Translations under genes and position numbers: made by a program
Origin: Paratinospora sagittata
Lineage: Eukaryota > Streptophyta > Magnoliopsida > Ranunculales > Menispermaceae
DNA length: 64,000 nt
NCBI GenBank assembly: GCA_035771175.1
Contig: CM069594.1
Span: forward strand, 45,621,534 to 45,685,533
Reading direction: 5' to 3'
Shown: piece after piece, positions 1 to 11,750 of the stretch
Layout: every line of letters begins with the position of its first letter
How positions within the stretch are numbered: the stretch's first letter is position 1
The notes under the pieces: generated by a model
What the model was told of the DNA's origin: nothing
The model's input: the letters and a program-made list of their open reading frames with translations, nothing else
Database searches by the model: none

Positions 1-1172
1 ACATACTTACTGTTTAAAACAATAGATAGCCTCTGGAAATCTCAGCACAAAAGGAATAAAATGAAGCAAAATAATGAGGTTATCTTCAAGACAGTTTGCA
101 ATTTTGATTCGTTCGAAGGTTCTTTGGACAAATGTAAGAATAACGACTTTCTTTGATTTAAACATTCTTTGGAAAGCTTAGTCTAACTTGCAAAAATCGT
201 GCGTCTTATATCTTTGAAAATTAGAGAATGAGGGTTTTATAAAATTAGCAGTTGCAAGTTAAAAGAGGAAGAGAGTACAAAATGATTTGAATTTAAAACG
301 TTGTTTAATCTAAAGTTGTTTTGGGCGTGCGAGACAATGGGAATCATCAAGGTTTTACTAGAGAATATTTCAATTAATATAACCAGGCATAACTGTGTAA
401 GGTATAGAAAAGTCGAGCAAGCTGAAGTGGCCACATTTTTCTAGTTAGAAATATCTGATTTTTGTCTCAAACGTGGATAGCGTGGTATTATTGGGTTGTG
501 TATCATGTTCTCTGTTCAAAGATAGCAGGTCGATATACACAAACCCGAGAGCTCGAGTTTTTCAGACTTTCCGATAGCGAGTTATCAAGGCCTATAGGGC
601 GCTACTGCCCACTTTACTAAAAATGGAAAGATCACGGCAACATCTTTATAGCGAGTTATCAAAGGGGATAGCGCGTTATAAACAACTTTCAAGAAAATCA
701 AATGTTATATTATACAACCATATCAGCGGGCTATCAACACTGATAGGGCTAGCGCCAACTGGAAAATTTTTGCAAATAGCTAAATAGCCTTATTTTTGGA
801 ATATTAATATTTTGACACTCAAGAACCATTCCATTCACGCAAAACATATTGATATAAGATTAAAAACTATCAAATAATTCAAAACTCATGAAAATTATGA
901 TTAAGACCTTTCGAAAATTTTTCAAAATGGAATACTATATCGAAGTGATTTTGAAAACTTTTCAATTTTCAGAGTTTTAGTGTTGAGATTGATCGAGAAG
1001 TTACCCTACACACCACAGATAAAACTAATGCATTTACCATGAGATATGACTTCGTTCTTCGAGCTTTATCTTCGTAGACTTCGATAGCTATTGTTTGATG
1101 TGTTGTTGATGATTAGTTCAAGGTCTTAGAAAAAAAAATACAGGTGATGTTTTCTGTTACCGAGAACACTTC
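1..1172. repeat. Monomer 1 (class E)
   Basis: 1172 bp. It shares CTTACTGTTT at its start with monomer 2 only. Private changes include GCTACTGCCC in the core, CCATATCAG (which spoils the outer hairpin arm) and GGGCTAGCGCC. An in-frame stop (CTAGTTAG on the plus strand) shortens the antisense open frame. Confidence 0.95.
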
Positions 1173-2345
1173 ACATACTTACTGTTTAAAACAATAGATA
1201 GCCTCTGGAAATCTCAGCACAAAAGGAATAAAATGAAGCAAAATAATGAGGTTATCTTCAAGACAGTTTGCAATTTTGATTCATTCGAAGGTTCTTTGGA
1301 CAAATGTAAGAATAACGAATTTCTTCGATTTAAACACTCTTTGGAAAGTTCAGTCTAACTTGCAAAAATCGTGCGAGTTCACTCTTTGAAAATCAGAGAA
1401 TGAGGGTTTTATAAAATTAGCAGTTGCAGGTTAAAGAGGAAGAGAGTACAAAATGATTTGAATTGGAAACGTTGTTTAATCTAAAGTTGTTTTGGGCGTG
1501 CGAGACAATGGGAATCGTGAAGGTGTTAGTTGAGAATATTTCAATTAATATAACCAGGCATAACTGTGTAAGGTATAGAAAAGTCGAGCAAGCTGAAGTG
1601 GCCACATTTTTCTCGTTAGGAATATCTGATTTTTCTCTCAAACGTCGATAGCGTGGTATTATTGGGTTGTGTATCATGTTCTCTACTGAAAGACAGCAGG
1701 TCGATATACACAAACCTGAGAGCTCGAGTTTTTCTGACTTTCCGATAGCGAGTTATCAAGGCCTATAGGGCGCTATTGCCCACTTTACTAAAATTGGAAA
1801 GATCACGGCAACATCTTTATAGCGAGTTATCAACGGGGATAGCGCGTTATAGACAATTTTCAAGAAAAACAAATGTTTTATTCTACAACCCTATCAGCGG
1901 GCTATCAGCACTGATAGGGCGCTAGTGCCAACTGGAAAATTTTTGCAAATTGCTAAATAGCCTTATTTTTGGAAAATTAATATTTTGACACTCAAGAACC
2001 ATTCCATTCACCCAAAACATATTGATATAAGATTAAAAACTATTAAATAATTCAAAACTCATGAAAATTATGATTAAAACCTTTCGAAAATTTGTCAAAA
2101 TGGAATACTATATCGAAGTGATTTTGAAGACTTTTCAATTTTTAGAGTTTTAGTGTTGAGATTGATCGAGAAGTTACCCTACACACCAAAGATAAAACTA
2201 ATGCATTTACCATGAGATATGACTTCGTTCTTCGCGCTTGATCTTCGTAGACTTCGACAGCTATTGTTTGATGTGTTGTTGATGATTAGTTGAAGGTCTT
2301 AGAAAAAAAAATACAGGTGATGTTTTCTCTTACCGAGAACACTTC
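1173..2345. repeat. Monomer 2 (class E)
   Basis: 1173 bp. It keeps CTTACTGTTT from monomer 1. GAATTGGAAACG replaces the EcoRI-type palindrome, the leader has AACGAATTTC, and the hairpin loop reads CTATCAGCACTGATAG. Confidence 0.95.
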
Positions 2346-2631
2346 ACATACTTACAGTTTAAAACAATAGATAGCCTCTGGAAATCTCAGCACAAAAGGG
2401 ATAAAATGAAGCAAAATAATGAGGTTATCTTCAAGACAGTTTGCAATTTTGATTCAGTTCGAAGGTTCTTTGGACAAATGTAAGAATAACGACTTTCTTC
2501 GATTGAAACACTCTTTGGAAAGCTCAGTCTAACTTGCAAAAATCGTGCGTGGTAACTTATTGAAAATCAGAGAATGAGGGTTTTATAAAATTAGCAGTTG
2601 CAGGTTAAAAGAGGAAGAGAGTACGAAATGA

Positions 2632-2643
2632 TTTGAATTCAAA
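2632..2643. repeat. 12-bp perfect palindrome TTTGAATTCAAA (reference copy)
   Basis: It is fully self-complementary with an EcoRI core. It is present in most L, T and T2 units. It is replaced by TTTGGATTCAAA in class P and several L units and by TTTGAATTTAAA in units such as 1, 12, 45, 50 and 53, so it serves as a class marker. No function is evident. Confidence 0.7.
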
Positions 2644-2921
2644 ACGTTGTTTAATCTAATGTTATTTTGGGCGTGCGAGACAATGGGAATCATCAAGGTG
2701 TTAGTAGAGAATATTTCAATTAATATAACCAGGCATAACTGTGTAAGGTATAGAAAAGTCGAGCAAGCTGAAGTGGCCACATTTTTCTCGTTAGGAATAT
2801 CTGATTTTTCTCTCAAACGTCGATAGCGTGGTATTATTGGGTTGTGTATCATGTTCTCTATTGAAAGACAGCAGGTCGATATACACAAACCTGAGAGCTC
2901 GAGTTTTTCTGACTTTCCGAT

Positions 2922-3104
2922 AGCGAGTTATCAAGGCCTATAGGGCGCTATTGCCCACTTTACTAAAAATGGAAAGATCACGGCAACATCTTTATAGCGA
3001 GTTATCAAAGGGGATAGCGCGTTATAGACAATTTTCAAGAAAAACAAATGTTTTATTATACAACCCTATCAGCGGGCTATCAACACTGATAGGGCGCTAG
3101 TGCC
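2922..3104. repeat. G+C-richer core with three ~75-bp-spaced modules (reference copy)
   Basis: Three 34-bp modules start at 2922 (A), 2996 (B) and 3071 (C), spaced 74 and 75 bp. Each begins AGCGRGYTATCAA, has four or five variable bases, then ATAGSGCGYTA. The DNA between A and B and between B and C is also weakly alike (both have CA-TTT-C followed by A-runs, then CAAC shortly before the next module). This looks like an old 75-bp tandem repeat decayed inside the monomer, and it recurs in nearly every copy. Confidence 0.8.
3064..3094. repeat. Inverted repeat / hairpin in core (reference copy)
   Basis: The outer arms are CCCTATCAG (3064-3072) and CTGATAGGG (3086-3094), perfectly complementary around a 13-nt loop. 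An alternative inner stem pairs CTATCA (3077-3082) with TGATAG (3087-3092) around ACAC. The two structures exclude each other. Many but not all copies keep one or both; class P has TAATAG in place of TGATAG. Confidence 0.75.
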
Positions 3105-3188
3105 AACTGGAAAATTTTTCCAAATTGCTAAATAGCCTTATTTTTGGAAAATTAATATTTTGACACTCAAGAACCATTCCATTCACCC

Positions 3189-3326
3189 AAAACATATTGA
3201 TATAAGATTAAAAACTATTAAATAATTCAAAACTCATGAAAATTATGATTAAAACCTTTCGAAAATTTGTCAAAATGGAATATTATATCGAAGTGATTTT
3301 GAAGACTTTTCAATTTTCAGAGTTTT
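3189..3326. other. Phased A/T tracts in monomer tail, possible intrinsic curvature (reference copy)
   Basis: A-runs are centred near 3190, 3211, 3221, 3230, 3241, 3252, 3265 and 3273, mostly 9-13 bp apart. They are followed by TTTT runs starting at 3297, 3307, 3314 and 3323. Spacing near one helical turn is the classical pattern for bent DNA, which is common in satellites and can favour nucleosome positioning. The positions are seen; the bend is inferred. Confidence 0.45.
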
Positions 3327-3520
3327 AGTGTTGAGATTGATCGAGAAGTTACCCTACACACCAAAGATAAAACTAATGCATTTACCATGAGATATGACTT
3401 CGTTCTTCGAGCTTGATCTTCGTAGACTTCGACAGCTATTGTTTGATGTGTTGTTGATGATTAGTTCAAGGTCTTAGAAAAAAAAATACAGGTGATGTTT
3501 TCTCTTACCGAGAACACTTC

Positions 3521-4696
3521 ACATACTTACAGTTTAAAACAATAGATAGCCTCTGGAAATCTCAGCACAAAAGGGATAAAATGAAGCAAAATAATGAGGT
3601 TATCTTCAAGACAGTTTGCAATTTTGATTCAGTTCGAAGGTTCTTTGGACAAATGTAAGAATAACGACTTTCTTCGATTTAAACACTCTTTGGAAAGCTC
3701 AGTCTAACTTGCAAAAATCGTGCGTGGTAACTTATTGAAAATCAGAGAATGAGGGTTTTATAAAATTAGCAGTTGCAGGTTAAAAGAGGAAGAGAGTACG
3801 AAATGATTTGAATTCAAAACGTTGTTTAATCTAATGTTATTTTGGGCGTGCGAGACAATGGGAATCATCAAGGTGTTAGTAGAGAATATTTCAATTAATA
3901 TAACCAGGCATAACTGTGTAAGGTATAGAAAAGTCGAGCAAGCTGAAGTGGCCACATTATTCTCGTTAGGAATATCTGATTTTTCTCTCAAACGTCGATA
4001 GCGTGGTATTATTGGGTTGTGTATCATGTTCTCTATTGAAAGACAGCAGGTCGATATACACAAACCCGAGAGCTCGAGTTTTTCAGACTTCCTGTTAGCG
4101 AGTTATCAAGGCCTATAGGACGCTATTGCCCACTTTACTAAAAATGGAAAGATCACGGCAACATCTTTATAGCGAGTTATCAAAGGGGATAGCGCGTTAT
4201 AGACAATTTTCAAGAAAAACAAATGTTTTATTATACAACCCTATCAGCCGGCTATCAACACTGATAGGGCGCTAGTGCCAACTGGAAAATTTTTGCAAAT
4301 TTCTAAATAGCCTTATTTTTGGAAAATTAATATTTTGACACTCAAGAACCATTCCATTCACCCAAAACATATTGATATAAGATTAAAAACTATTAAATAA
4401 TTCAAAACTCAGGAAAATTATGATTAAAACCTTTCAGAAATTTTTCAAAATGGAATACTATACCGAAGTGATTTTGAAGACTTTTCAATTTTTAGAGTTT
4501 TAGTGTTGAGATTGATCGAGAAGTTACCCTACACACCAAAGATAAAACTAATGCATTTGACATGAGATATGACTTCGTTCTTCGAGCTTGATCTTTGTAG
4601 AGTTCGGTAGCTATTGTTTGATGTGTTGTTGATGATTAGTTCAAGCTCTTAGAAAAAAAAATTACAGGTGATGTTTTCTCTTACCGAGAACACTTC
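3521..4696. repeat. Monomer 4 (class E to L transition)
   Basis: 1176 bp. The left half matches monomer 3, while the tail switches to CATTTGACATGAG and to an A-run followed by ATTACAGG, the class L ending. Private changes include CTTCCTGTTAGCGAG and CAGCCGGCTATC in the core. Confidence 0.95.
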
Positions 4697-5871
4697 ACAT
4701 ACTTACAGTTTAAAACAACAGATAGCCTCTGGAAATCTCAGCACAAAAGGGATAAAATGAAGCGAAATAATGAGGTTATCTTCAAGACAGTTTGCAAATT
4801 TGATTCAGTTCCAAGGTTGTTTGGACAAATGCAACAATAACGACTTTCTTTTATTTAAACACTCTTTGGGAAGTTCAGTCTTACTTGCAAAAATCGTGCG
4901 TGTTCACTCTTTGAAAATAAGAGAATGAGGGTTTTATAAAAGTAGCAGTTGCAGGTTAAAAAGGAAGATAGTACAAAATGATTTGAATTCAAAACGTTGT
5001 TTAATCTAAAGTTGTTTTGGGCGTGCGAGACAATGGGAATCATCAAGGTTTTAGTAGAGAATATTTCGATTAATATAACGTGGCCTAACTGTGTAAGGTA
5101 TAGAAAAGTCGAGCACGCTGAAGTGGCCACATTATTCTCCTTAGGAATATCTGATTTTTGCCTCAAACGTCGATAGCGTGGTATTATTGGGTTATGTATC
5201 ATGTTCTCTATTGAAAGATAGCAGGTCGATATACACAAACCCGAGAGCTCGAGTTTTTCAGACTTTCCGATAGCGAGTTATCAAGGCCTATAGGGCGCTA
5301 TTGCCCACTTTACTAAAAATGGAAAGATCACGGCAACATCTTTATAGCGAGTTATCAAAGGAGATAGCGCGTTATAGACAATTTTCAAGAAAAACAAATG
5401 TTTTATTATACAACCTTATCAGCGGGCTATCAACACTGATAGGGCGCTAGTGCCAACTGGAAAATTTTTGCAAATAGCTAAATAGCCTTATTTTTGGAAA
5501 ATTAATATTTTGACACTCAAGAACCATTCCATTCACTCAAAACATATTGATATAAGATTAAAAACTATTAAATAATTCAAAACTCAAGAAAATTATGATT
5601 AAAACCTTTCGGAAATTTTTCAAAATGGAATACTATATCGAAGTGATTTTGAAGACTTTTCAATTTTCAGAGTTTTAGTGTTGAGATTGATCGAGAAGTT
5701 ACCCTACACACCAAAGATAAAACTAATGCATTTGACATGAGATATAACTTCGTTCTTCTAGCTTGATCTTTGTAGACTTCGATAGCTATTGTTTGATGTG
5801 TTGTTGATGATTAGTTCAAGCTCTTAGAAAAAAAAATTACAGGTGATGTTTTCTCTTACCGAGAACACTTC
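4697..5871. repeat. Monomer 5 (class L)
   Basis: 1175 bp. Unusual positions are GCAACAATAACG, AAAAGTAGCAG and ATAACGTGGCCTAACTG. CCTTATCAG, shared with monomer 6, breaks the outer hairpin arm. The antisense frame is open for 127 codons here (4855-5238), its longest extent in the window. Confidence 0.95.
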
Positions 5872-7047
5872 ACATACTTACAGTTTAAAACAACAGATAG
5901 CCTCTGGAAATCTCAGCACAAAAGGGATAAAATGAAGCGAAATAATGAGGTTATCTTCAAGACAGTTTGCAATTTTGATTCAGTTCGAAGGTTGTTTGGA
6001 CAAATGTAAGAATAACGACTTTCTTCGATTTAAACACTCTTTGGAACGCTCAGTCTAACTTGCAAAAATCGTGCGTGTTCACACTTTGAAAATCAAAGAA
6101 TGAGGGTTTTATAAAATTAGCAGTTGTAGGTTAAAAGAGGAAGAGAGTACAAAATGATTTGGATTCAAAACGTTGTTTAATCTAAAGTTGTTTTGGGCGT
6201 GCAAGACAATGGGAATCATCAAGGTTTTAGTAGAGAATATTTCAATTAATATAACCAGGCATAACTGTGTAAGCTATAGAAAAGTCGAGCAAGCTGAAGT
6301 GGCCACATTTTTCTCGTTAGAAATATCTGATTTTTGTCTCAAACGTGGACAGCGTGGTATTATTGGGTTGTGTATCATGTTCTCTGTTGAAAGATAGCAG
6401 GTCGATATACACAAACCCGAGAGCTCGAGTTTTTCAGACTTTCCGATAGCGAGTTATCAAGGCCTATAGGGCGCTATTGCCGACTTTACTAAAAATGGAA
6501 AGATCACGGCAACATCTTTATAGCGAGTTATCAAAGGGGATAGCGCGTTATAGACAATTTTCAAGAAAAACAAATGTTTTATTATACAACCTTATCAGCG
6601 GGCTATCAACACTGATAGGGCGCTAGTGCCAACTGGAAAATTTTTGCAAATAGCTAAATAGCCTTATTTTTGGAAAATTAATATTTTGACACTCAAGAAC
6701 CATTCCATTCACTCAAAACATATTGATATAGGATTAAAAACTATTAAATAATTCAAAACTCAAGAAAATTATGATAAAAACCTTTCGGAAATTTTTCAAA
6801 ATGGAATACTATATCGAAGTGATTTTGAAGACTTTTCAATTTTCAGAGTTTTAGTGTTGAGATTGATCGAGAAGTTACCCTACACACCAAAGATAAAACT
6901 AATGCATTTGACATGAGATATGACTTCGTTCTTCGAGCTTGATCTTTGTAGACTTCGATAGCTATTGTTTGATGTGTTGTTGATGATTAGTTCAAGCTCT
7001 TAGAAAAAAAAATTACAGGTGATGTTTTCTCTTACCGAGAATACTTC
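5872..7047. repeat. Monomer 6 (class L)
   Basis: 1176 bp. GTGCAAGACAATG, GTAAGCTATAG and GTGGACAGCGTGG are private. The last of these removes a stop on the plus strand and opens a 74-codon frame (6173-6397), which I treat as incidental. CCTTATCAG is shared with monomer 5. Confidence 0.95.
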
Positions 7048-8223
7048 ACATACTTACAGTTTAAAACAGCAGATAGCCTCTGGAAATCTCAGCACAAAAG
7101 GGATAAAATGAAGCAAAATAATGAGGTTATCTTCAAGACAGTTTGCAATTTTGATTCAGTTCGAAGGTTGTTTGGACAAATGTAAGAATAACGACTTTCT
7201 TCGATTTAAACACTCTTTGGAACGCTCAGTCTAACTTGCAAAAATCGTGCGTGTTCACTTTTTGAAAATCAAAGAATGAGGGTTTTATGAAATTAGCAGT
7301 TGGAGGTTAAAAAAGGAAGAGAGTACAAAATGATTTGAATTCAAAACGTTGTTTAATATAAAGTTGTTTTGAGCGTGCGAGACAATGGGAATCATCAAGG
7401 TGTTAGTAGAGAATATTTCAATTAATATAACCAGGGAAAACTGTGTAAGGTATAGAAAAGTCGAGTAAGCTGAAGTGGCCACATTTTTCTCGTTAAAATT
7501 ATCTGATTTTTGTTTCAAACGTGGATAGCGTGGTATTATTGGGTTGTGTATCATGTTCTCTTTTGAAAGATAGCAGGTCGATATACACAAACCCGAGAGC
7601 TCGAGTTTTTCAGACTTTCCGATAGCGAGTTATCAAGGCCTATAGGGCGCTATTGCCCACTTTACTAAAAATGGAAAGATCACGGCAACATCTTTATAGC
7701 GAGTTATCAAAGGGGATAGTGCGTTATAGACAATTTTCAAGGAAAACAAATGTTTTATTATACAACCCTATCAGCGGGCTATCAACACTGATAGGGCGCT
7801 AGTGCCAACTGGAAAATTTTTGCAAATAGTTAAATAGCCTTATTTTTGGAAAATTAATATTTTGACACTCAAGAACCATTCCATTCACTCAAAACATATT
7901 GATATAAGATTAAAAACTATTAAATAATTCAAAACTCATGAAAATTATGATTAAAACCTTTCGGAAATTTTTCAAAATGGAATACTATATCGAAGTGATT
8001 TTGAAGACTTTTCAATTTTCAGAGTTTTAGTGTAGAGATTGATCGAAAAGTTACCCTACACACCAAAGATAAAACTAATGCATTTGACATGAGATATGAC
8101 TTCGTTTTTCGAGCTTGATCTTTGTAGACTTCGATAGCTATTGTTTGATGTGTTGTTGATGATTAGTTCAAGCTCTTAGAAAAAAAAATTACAGGTGATG
8201 TTTTCTCTTACCGAGAACACTTC
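7048..8223. repeat. Monomer 7 (class L)
   Basis: 1176 bp. The left half has private changes (TTTTATGAAATT, AATATAAAGTTG, CCAGGGAAAACTG). From about 7718 it is indistinguishable by eye from monomer 8 (CAAGGAAAAC, GTGTAGAGATTG, GATCGAAAAG). Confidence 0.95.
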
Positions 8224-9399
8224 ACATACTTACAGTTTAAAACAACAGATAGCCTCTGGAAATCTCAGCACAAAAGGGATAAAATGAAGCGAAATAATGA
8301 GGTTATCTTTAAGACAGTTTGCAATTTTGGTTCAGTTCGAAGGTTGTTTGGACAAATGCAAGAATAACGACTTTTTTCGATTTAAACACTTTTTGGAAAG
8401 CTCAGTCTTACTTGCAAAAATCGTGCGTGTTCACTATTTGAAAATCAGAGAATGAGGGTTTTATAAAATTAGCAGTTGCAGGTTAAAAGAGGAAGAGAGT
8501 ACAAAATGATTTGAATTCAAAACGTTGTTTAATCTAAAGTTGTTTTGGGCATGCGAGACAATCGGAATCATCAAGGTGTTAGTAGAGAATATTTCAATTA
8601 ATATAACCAGGCATAACTGTGTATGGTATAGAAAAGTCGAGCAAGCTGAAGTGGCTACATTTTTCTCGTTAGAAATATCTGATTTTTGTCTCAAACGTGG
8701 ATAGCGTGGTATTATTGGGTTGTGTATCATGTTCTCTATTGAAAGATAGCATGTCCATATACACAAACACGAGAGCTCGAGTTTTTCAGACTTTCCGATA
8801 GCGAGTTATCAAGGCCTATAGGGCGCTATTGCCCACTTTACTAAAAATGGAAAGATGACGGCAACATCTTTATAGCGAGTTATCAAAGGGGATAGCGCGT
8901 TATAGACAATTTTCAAGGAAAACAAATGTTTTATTATACAACCCTATCAGCGGGCTATCAACACTGATAGGGCGCTAGTGCCAACTGGAAAATTTTTGCA
9001 AATAGTTAAATAGCCTTATTTTTGGAAAATTAATATTTTGACACTCAAGAACCATTCCATTCACTCAAAACATATTGATATAAGATTAAAAACTATTAAA
9101 TAATTCAAAACTCATGAAAATTATGATTAAAACCTTTCGGAAATTTTTCAAAATGGAATACTATATCGAAGTGATTTTGAAGACTTTTCAATTTTCAGAG
9201 TTTTAGTGTAGAGATTGATCGAAAAGTTACCCTACACACCAAAGATAAAACTAATGCATTTGACATGAGATATGACTTCGTTTTTCGAGCTTGATCTTTG
9301 TAGACTTCGATAGCTATTGTTTGATGTGTTGTTGATGATTAGTTCAAGCTCTTAGAAAAAAAAATTACAGGTGATGTTTTCTCTTACCGAGAACACTTC
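8224..9399. repeat. Monomer 8 (class L, twin of 9 in its left part)
   Basis: 1176 bp. It shares with monomer 9 TTTTGGTTCAG, GGGCATGCGAGACAATCGG, GTATGGTATAG and GCATGTCCATATAC. Its right part shares variants with monomer 7. Confidence 0.95.
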
Positions 9400-10575
9400 A
9401 CATACTTACAGTTTAAAACAACAGATAGCCTCTGGAAATCTCAGCACAAAAGGGATAAAATGAAGCGAAATAATGAGGTTATCTTTAAGACAGTTTGCAA
9501 TTTTGGTTCAGTTCGAAGGTTGTTTGGACAAATGCAAGAATAACGACTTTTTTCGATTTAAACACTTTTTGGAAAGCTCAGTCTTACTTGCAAAAATCGT
9601 GCGTGTTCACTATTTGAAAATCAGAGAATGAGGGTTTTATAAAATTAGCAGTTGCAGGTTAAAAGAGGAAGAGAGTACAAAATGATTTGAATTCAAAACG
9701 TTGTTTAATCTAAAGTTGTTTTGGGCATGCGAGACAATCGGAATCATCAAGGTGTTAGTAGAGAATATTTCAATTAATATAACCAGGCATAACTGTGTAT
9801 GGTATAGAAAAGTCGAGCAAGCTGAAGTGGCTACATTTTTCTCGTTAGAAATATCTGATTTTTGTCTCAAACGTGGATAGCGTGGTATTATTGGGTTGTG
9901 TATCATGTTCTCTATTGAAAGATAGCATGTCCATATACACAAACACGAGAGCTCGAGTTTTTCAGACTTTCCGATAGCGAGTTATCAAGGCCTATAGGGC
10001 GCTATTGCCCACTTTACTAAAAATGGAAAGATGACGGCAACATCTTTATAGCGAGTTATCAAAGGGGATAGCGCGTTATAGACAATTTTCCAGAAAAACA
10101 AATATTTTATTATACAACCCCATCAGCGGGCTATCAACACTGATAGGGCACTAGTGCCAACTGGAAATATTTCGCAAATTGCTAAATAGCCTTATTTTTG
10201 AAAAATTAATATTTTGACACTAAAGAACCATTCCATTGACTCAAAACATATTGATATAAGATTAAAAACTATTAAATAATTCAAAACTCATGCAAATTAT
10301 GATTAAAACCTTTCGGAAATTTTTAAAAATGGAATACTATATCGAAGTGATTTTGAAGACTTTTCAATTTTCAGAGTTTTAGTGTTGAGATTGATCGAGA
10401 AGTTACCCTACACACCAAAGATAAAACTAATGCATTTGACATGAGATATGACTTCGTTCTTCTAGCTTGATCTTTGTAGACTTCGATAGCTATTGTTTGA
10501 TGTGTTGTTGATGATTAGTTCAAGCTCTTAGAAAAAAAAATTACAGGTGATGTTTTCTCTTACCGAGAACACTTC
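9400..10575. repeat. Monomer 9 (class L)
   Basis: 1176 bp. It is a copy of monomer 8 up to about 10085 and then diverges: TTTTCCAGAAAAAC, CCCCATCAG, GGGCACTAG, GGAAATATTTCGC and CACTAAAGAACC. Confidence 0.95.
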
Positions 10576-11750
10576 ACATACTTACAGTTTAAAACAATAG
10601 ATAGCCTCTGGAAATCTCAGCACAAAAGGGATAGAATGAAGCGAAATAATGAGGTTATCTTTAAGACAGTTTGCAATTTTGATTCAGTTCAAAGGTTGTT
10701 TGGACAAATGCAAGAATAATGACTTTCTTCGATTTAAACACTCTTTGGAAAGCTCAGTCTAACTTTCAAAAATCGTGCGTCTTCTATCTTTGTAAATCAG
10801 AGAATGAGGGTTTTATAAAATTAGCAGTTGCAGGTTAAAGAGGAAGAGAGTACAAAATGATTTGAATTCAAAACGTTGTTTAATCTGAAGTTGTTTTGGG
10901 CGTGCGAGACAATGGGAATCATGAAGGTGTTAGTTGAGAATATTTCAATTAATATAACCAGGCATAACTGTGTAAGGTATAGAAAAGTCGAGCAAGCTGA
11001 AGTGGCCACATTTTTCTCGTTAGAAATATCTGATTTTTGTCTCAAACGTGGATAGCGTGGTATTATTGGGTTGTATATCATGTTCTCTATTGAAAGATAG
11101 CTTGTCCATATACACAAACCTGAGAGCTCGAGTTTTTCAGACTTTCCGATAGCGAGTTATCAAGGCCTATAGGGCGCTATTGCCCACTTTACTAAAAATG
11201 GAAAGATCACGGCAACATCTTTATAGCGAGTTATCAAAGGGGATAGCGCGTTATAGACAATTTTCAAGAAAAACAAATGTTTTATTATACGACCCTATCA
11301 GCGGGCTAACAACACTGATAGGGCGCTAGTGCCAACTGGAAAATTTTTGCAAATAGCTAAATAGCCTTATTTTTGGAAAATTAATATTTTGACACTCAAG
11401 AACCATTCCATTCACTCAAAACATATTGATATAAGATTAAAAACTATTAAATAATTCAAAACTCATGAAAATTATGATTAAAACCTTTCAGAAATTTTTA
11501 AAAATGGAATACTATATCGAAGTGATTTTGAAGACTTTTCAATTTTCAGAGTTTTAGTGTTGAGATTGATCGAGAAGTTACCCTACACACCAAAGATAAA
11601 ACTAATGCATTTGAAATGAGATATAACTTCGTTCTTCTAGCTTGATCTTTGTAGACTTCGATAGCTATGGTTTGATGTGTTGTTGATGATTAGTTCAAGC
11701 TCTTAGAAAAAAAAATTACAGGTGATGTTTTCTCTTACCGAGAACACTTC
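10576..11750. repeat. Monomer 10 (class L, twin of 11)
   Basis: 1175 bp. GGGATAGAATG, TTCAAAGG, CTTTCAAAAATCG, TTGTAAATCAG and GCTTGTCCATATAC are shared with monomer 11. GGGCTAACAACAC in the core breaks the inner hairpin stem. Confidence 0.95.

Larger units (their letters stand above)
2346..3520. repeat. Monomer 3 (class E), used here as reference monomer
   Basis: 1175 bp. It has all sub-elements in intact form: palindrome at 2632, modules at 2922, 2996 and 3071, and hairpin at 3064-3094. CTAATGTTATTTTGGG is shared with monomer 4 only, so the two are recent copies in their first halves. Confidence 0.95.

Noticed and set aside
237..434. Minus-strand open frames in each monomer as genes
   Set aside because: They overlap one another only through the repeat itself, show no recognisable domain, lack an ATG in many copies, and are broken by stops or indels in several. 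No transcript signal or conserved context is visible.
2450..2475. tRNA-type internal promoter (box B) at CAGTTCGAAGG
   Set aside because: GTTCGAA is present, but the following bases do not fit GGTTCGANTCC, no box A lies at a suitable distance upstream, and the site varies (ATTCGAA, GGTCGAA) between copies.
2588..2600. TTTTATAAAATT as TATA box
   Set aside because: In DNA this rich in A and T such a match is expected by chance, and no start site or transcript evidence can be seen.
3174..3186. CCATTCCATTC as ATTCC-type simple satellite
   Set aside because: It is a single short run of about two pentamers in each monomer, not an array.
3391..3440. CENP-B box in the TTCG-rich tail
   Set aside because: TTCG occurs several times but none is followed by A at the right distance and CGGG.
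3440..3480. Hammerhead ribozyme, known from some animal satellites
   Set aside because: The nearest match to the CTGANGA core is TTGATGATTAG (plus strand) and TTGATGATTCC (minus strand). The required CTGANGA and matching GAAA element are not found on either strand.
3488..3530. Mini-intron between CAGGTGATG and ACTTACAG
   Set aside because: It would be only about 41 bp, lies outside any credible coding frame, and the acceptor is lost in monomers 1 and 2 (CTTACTG).
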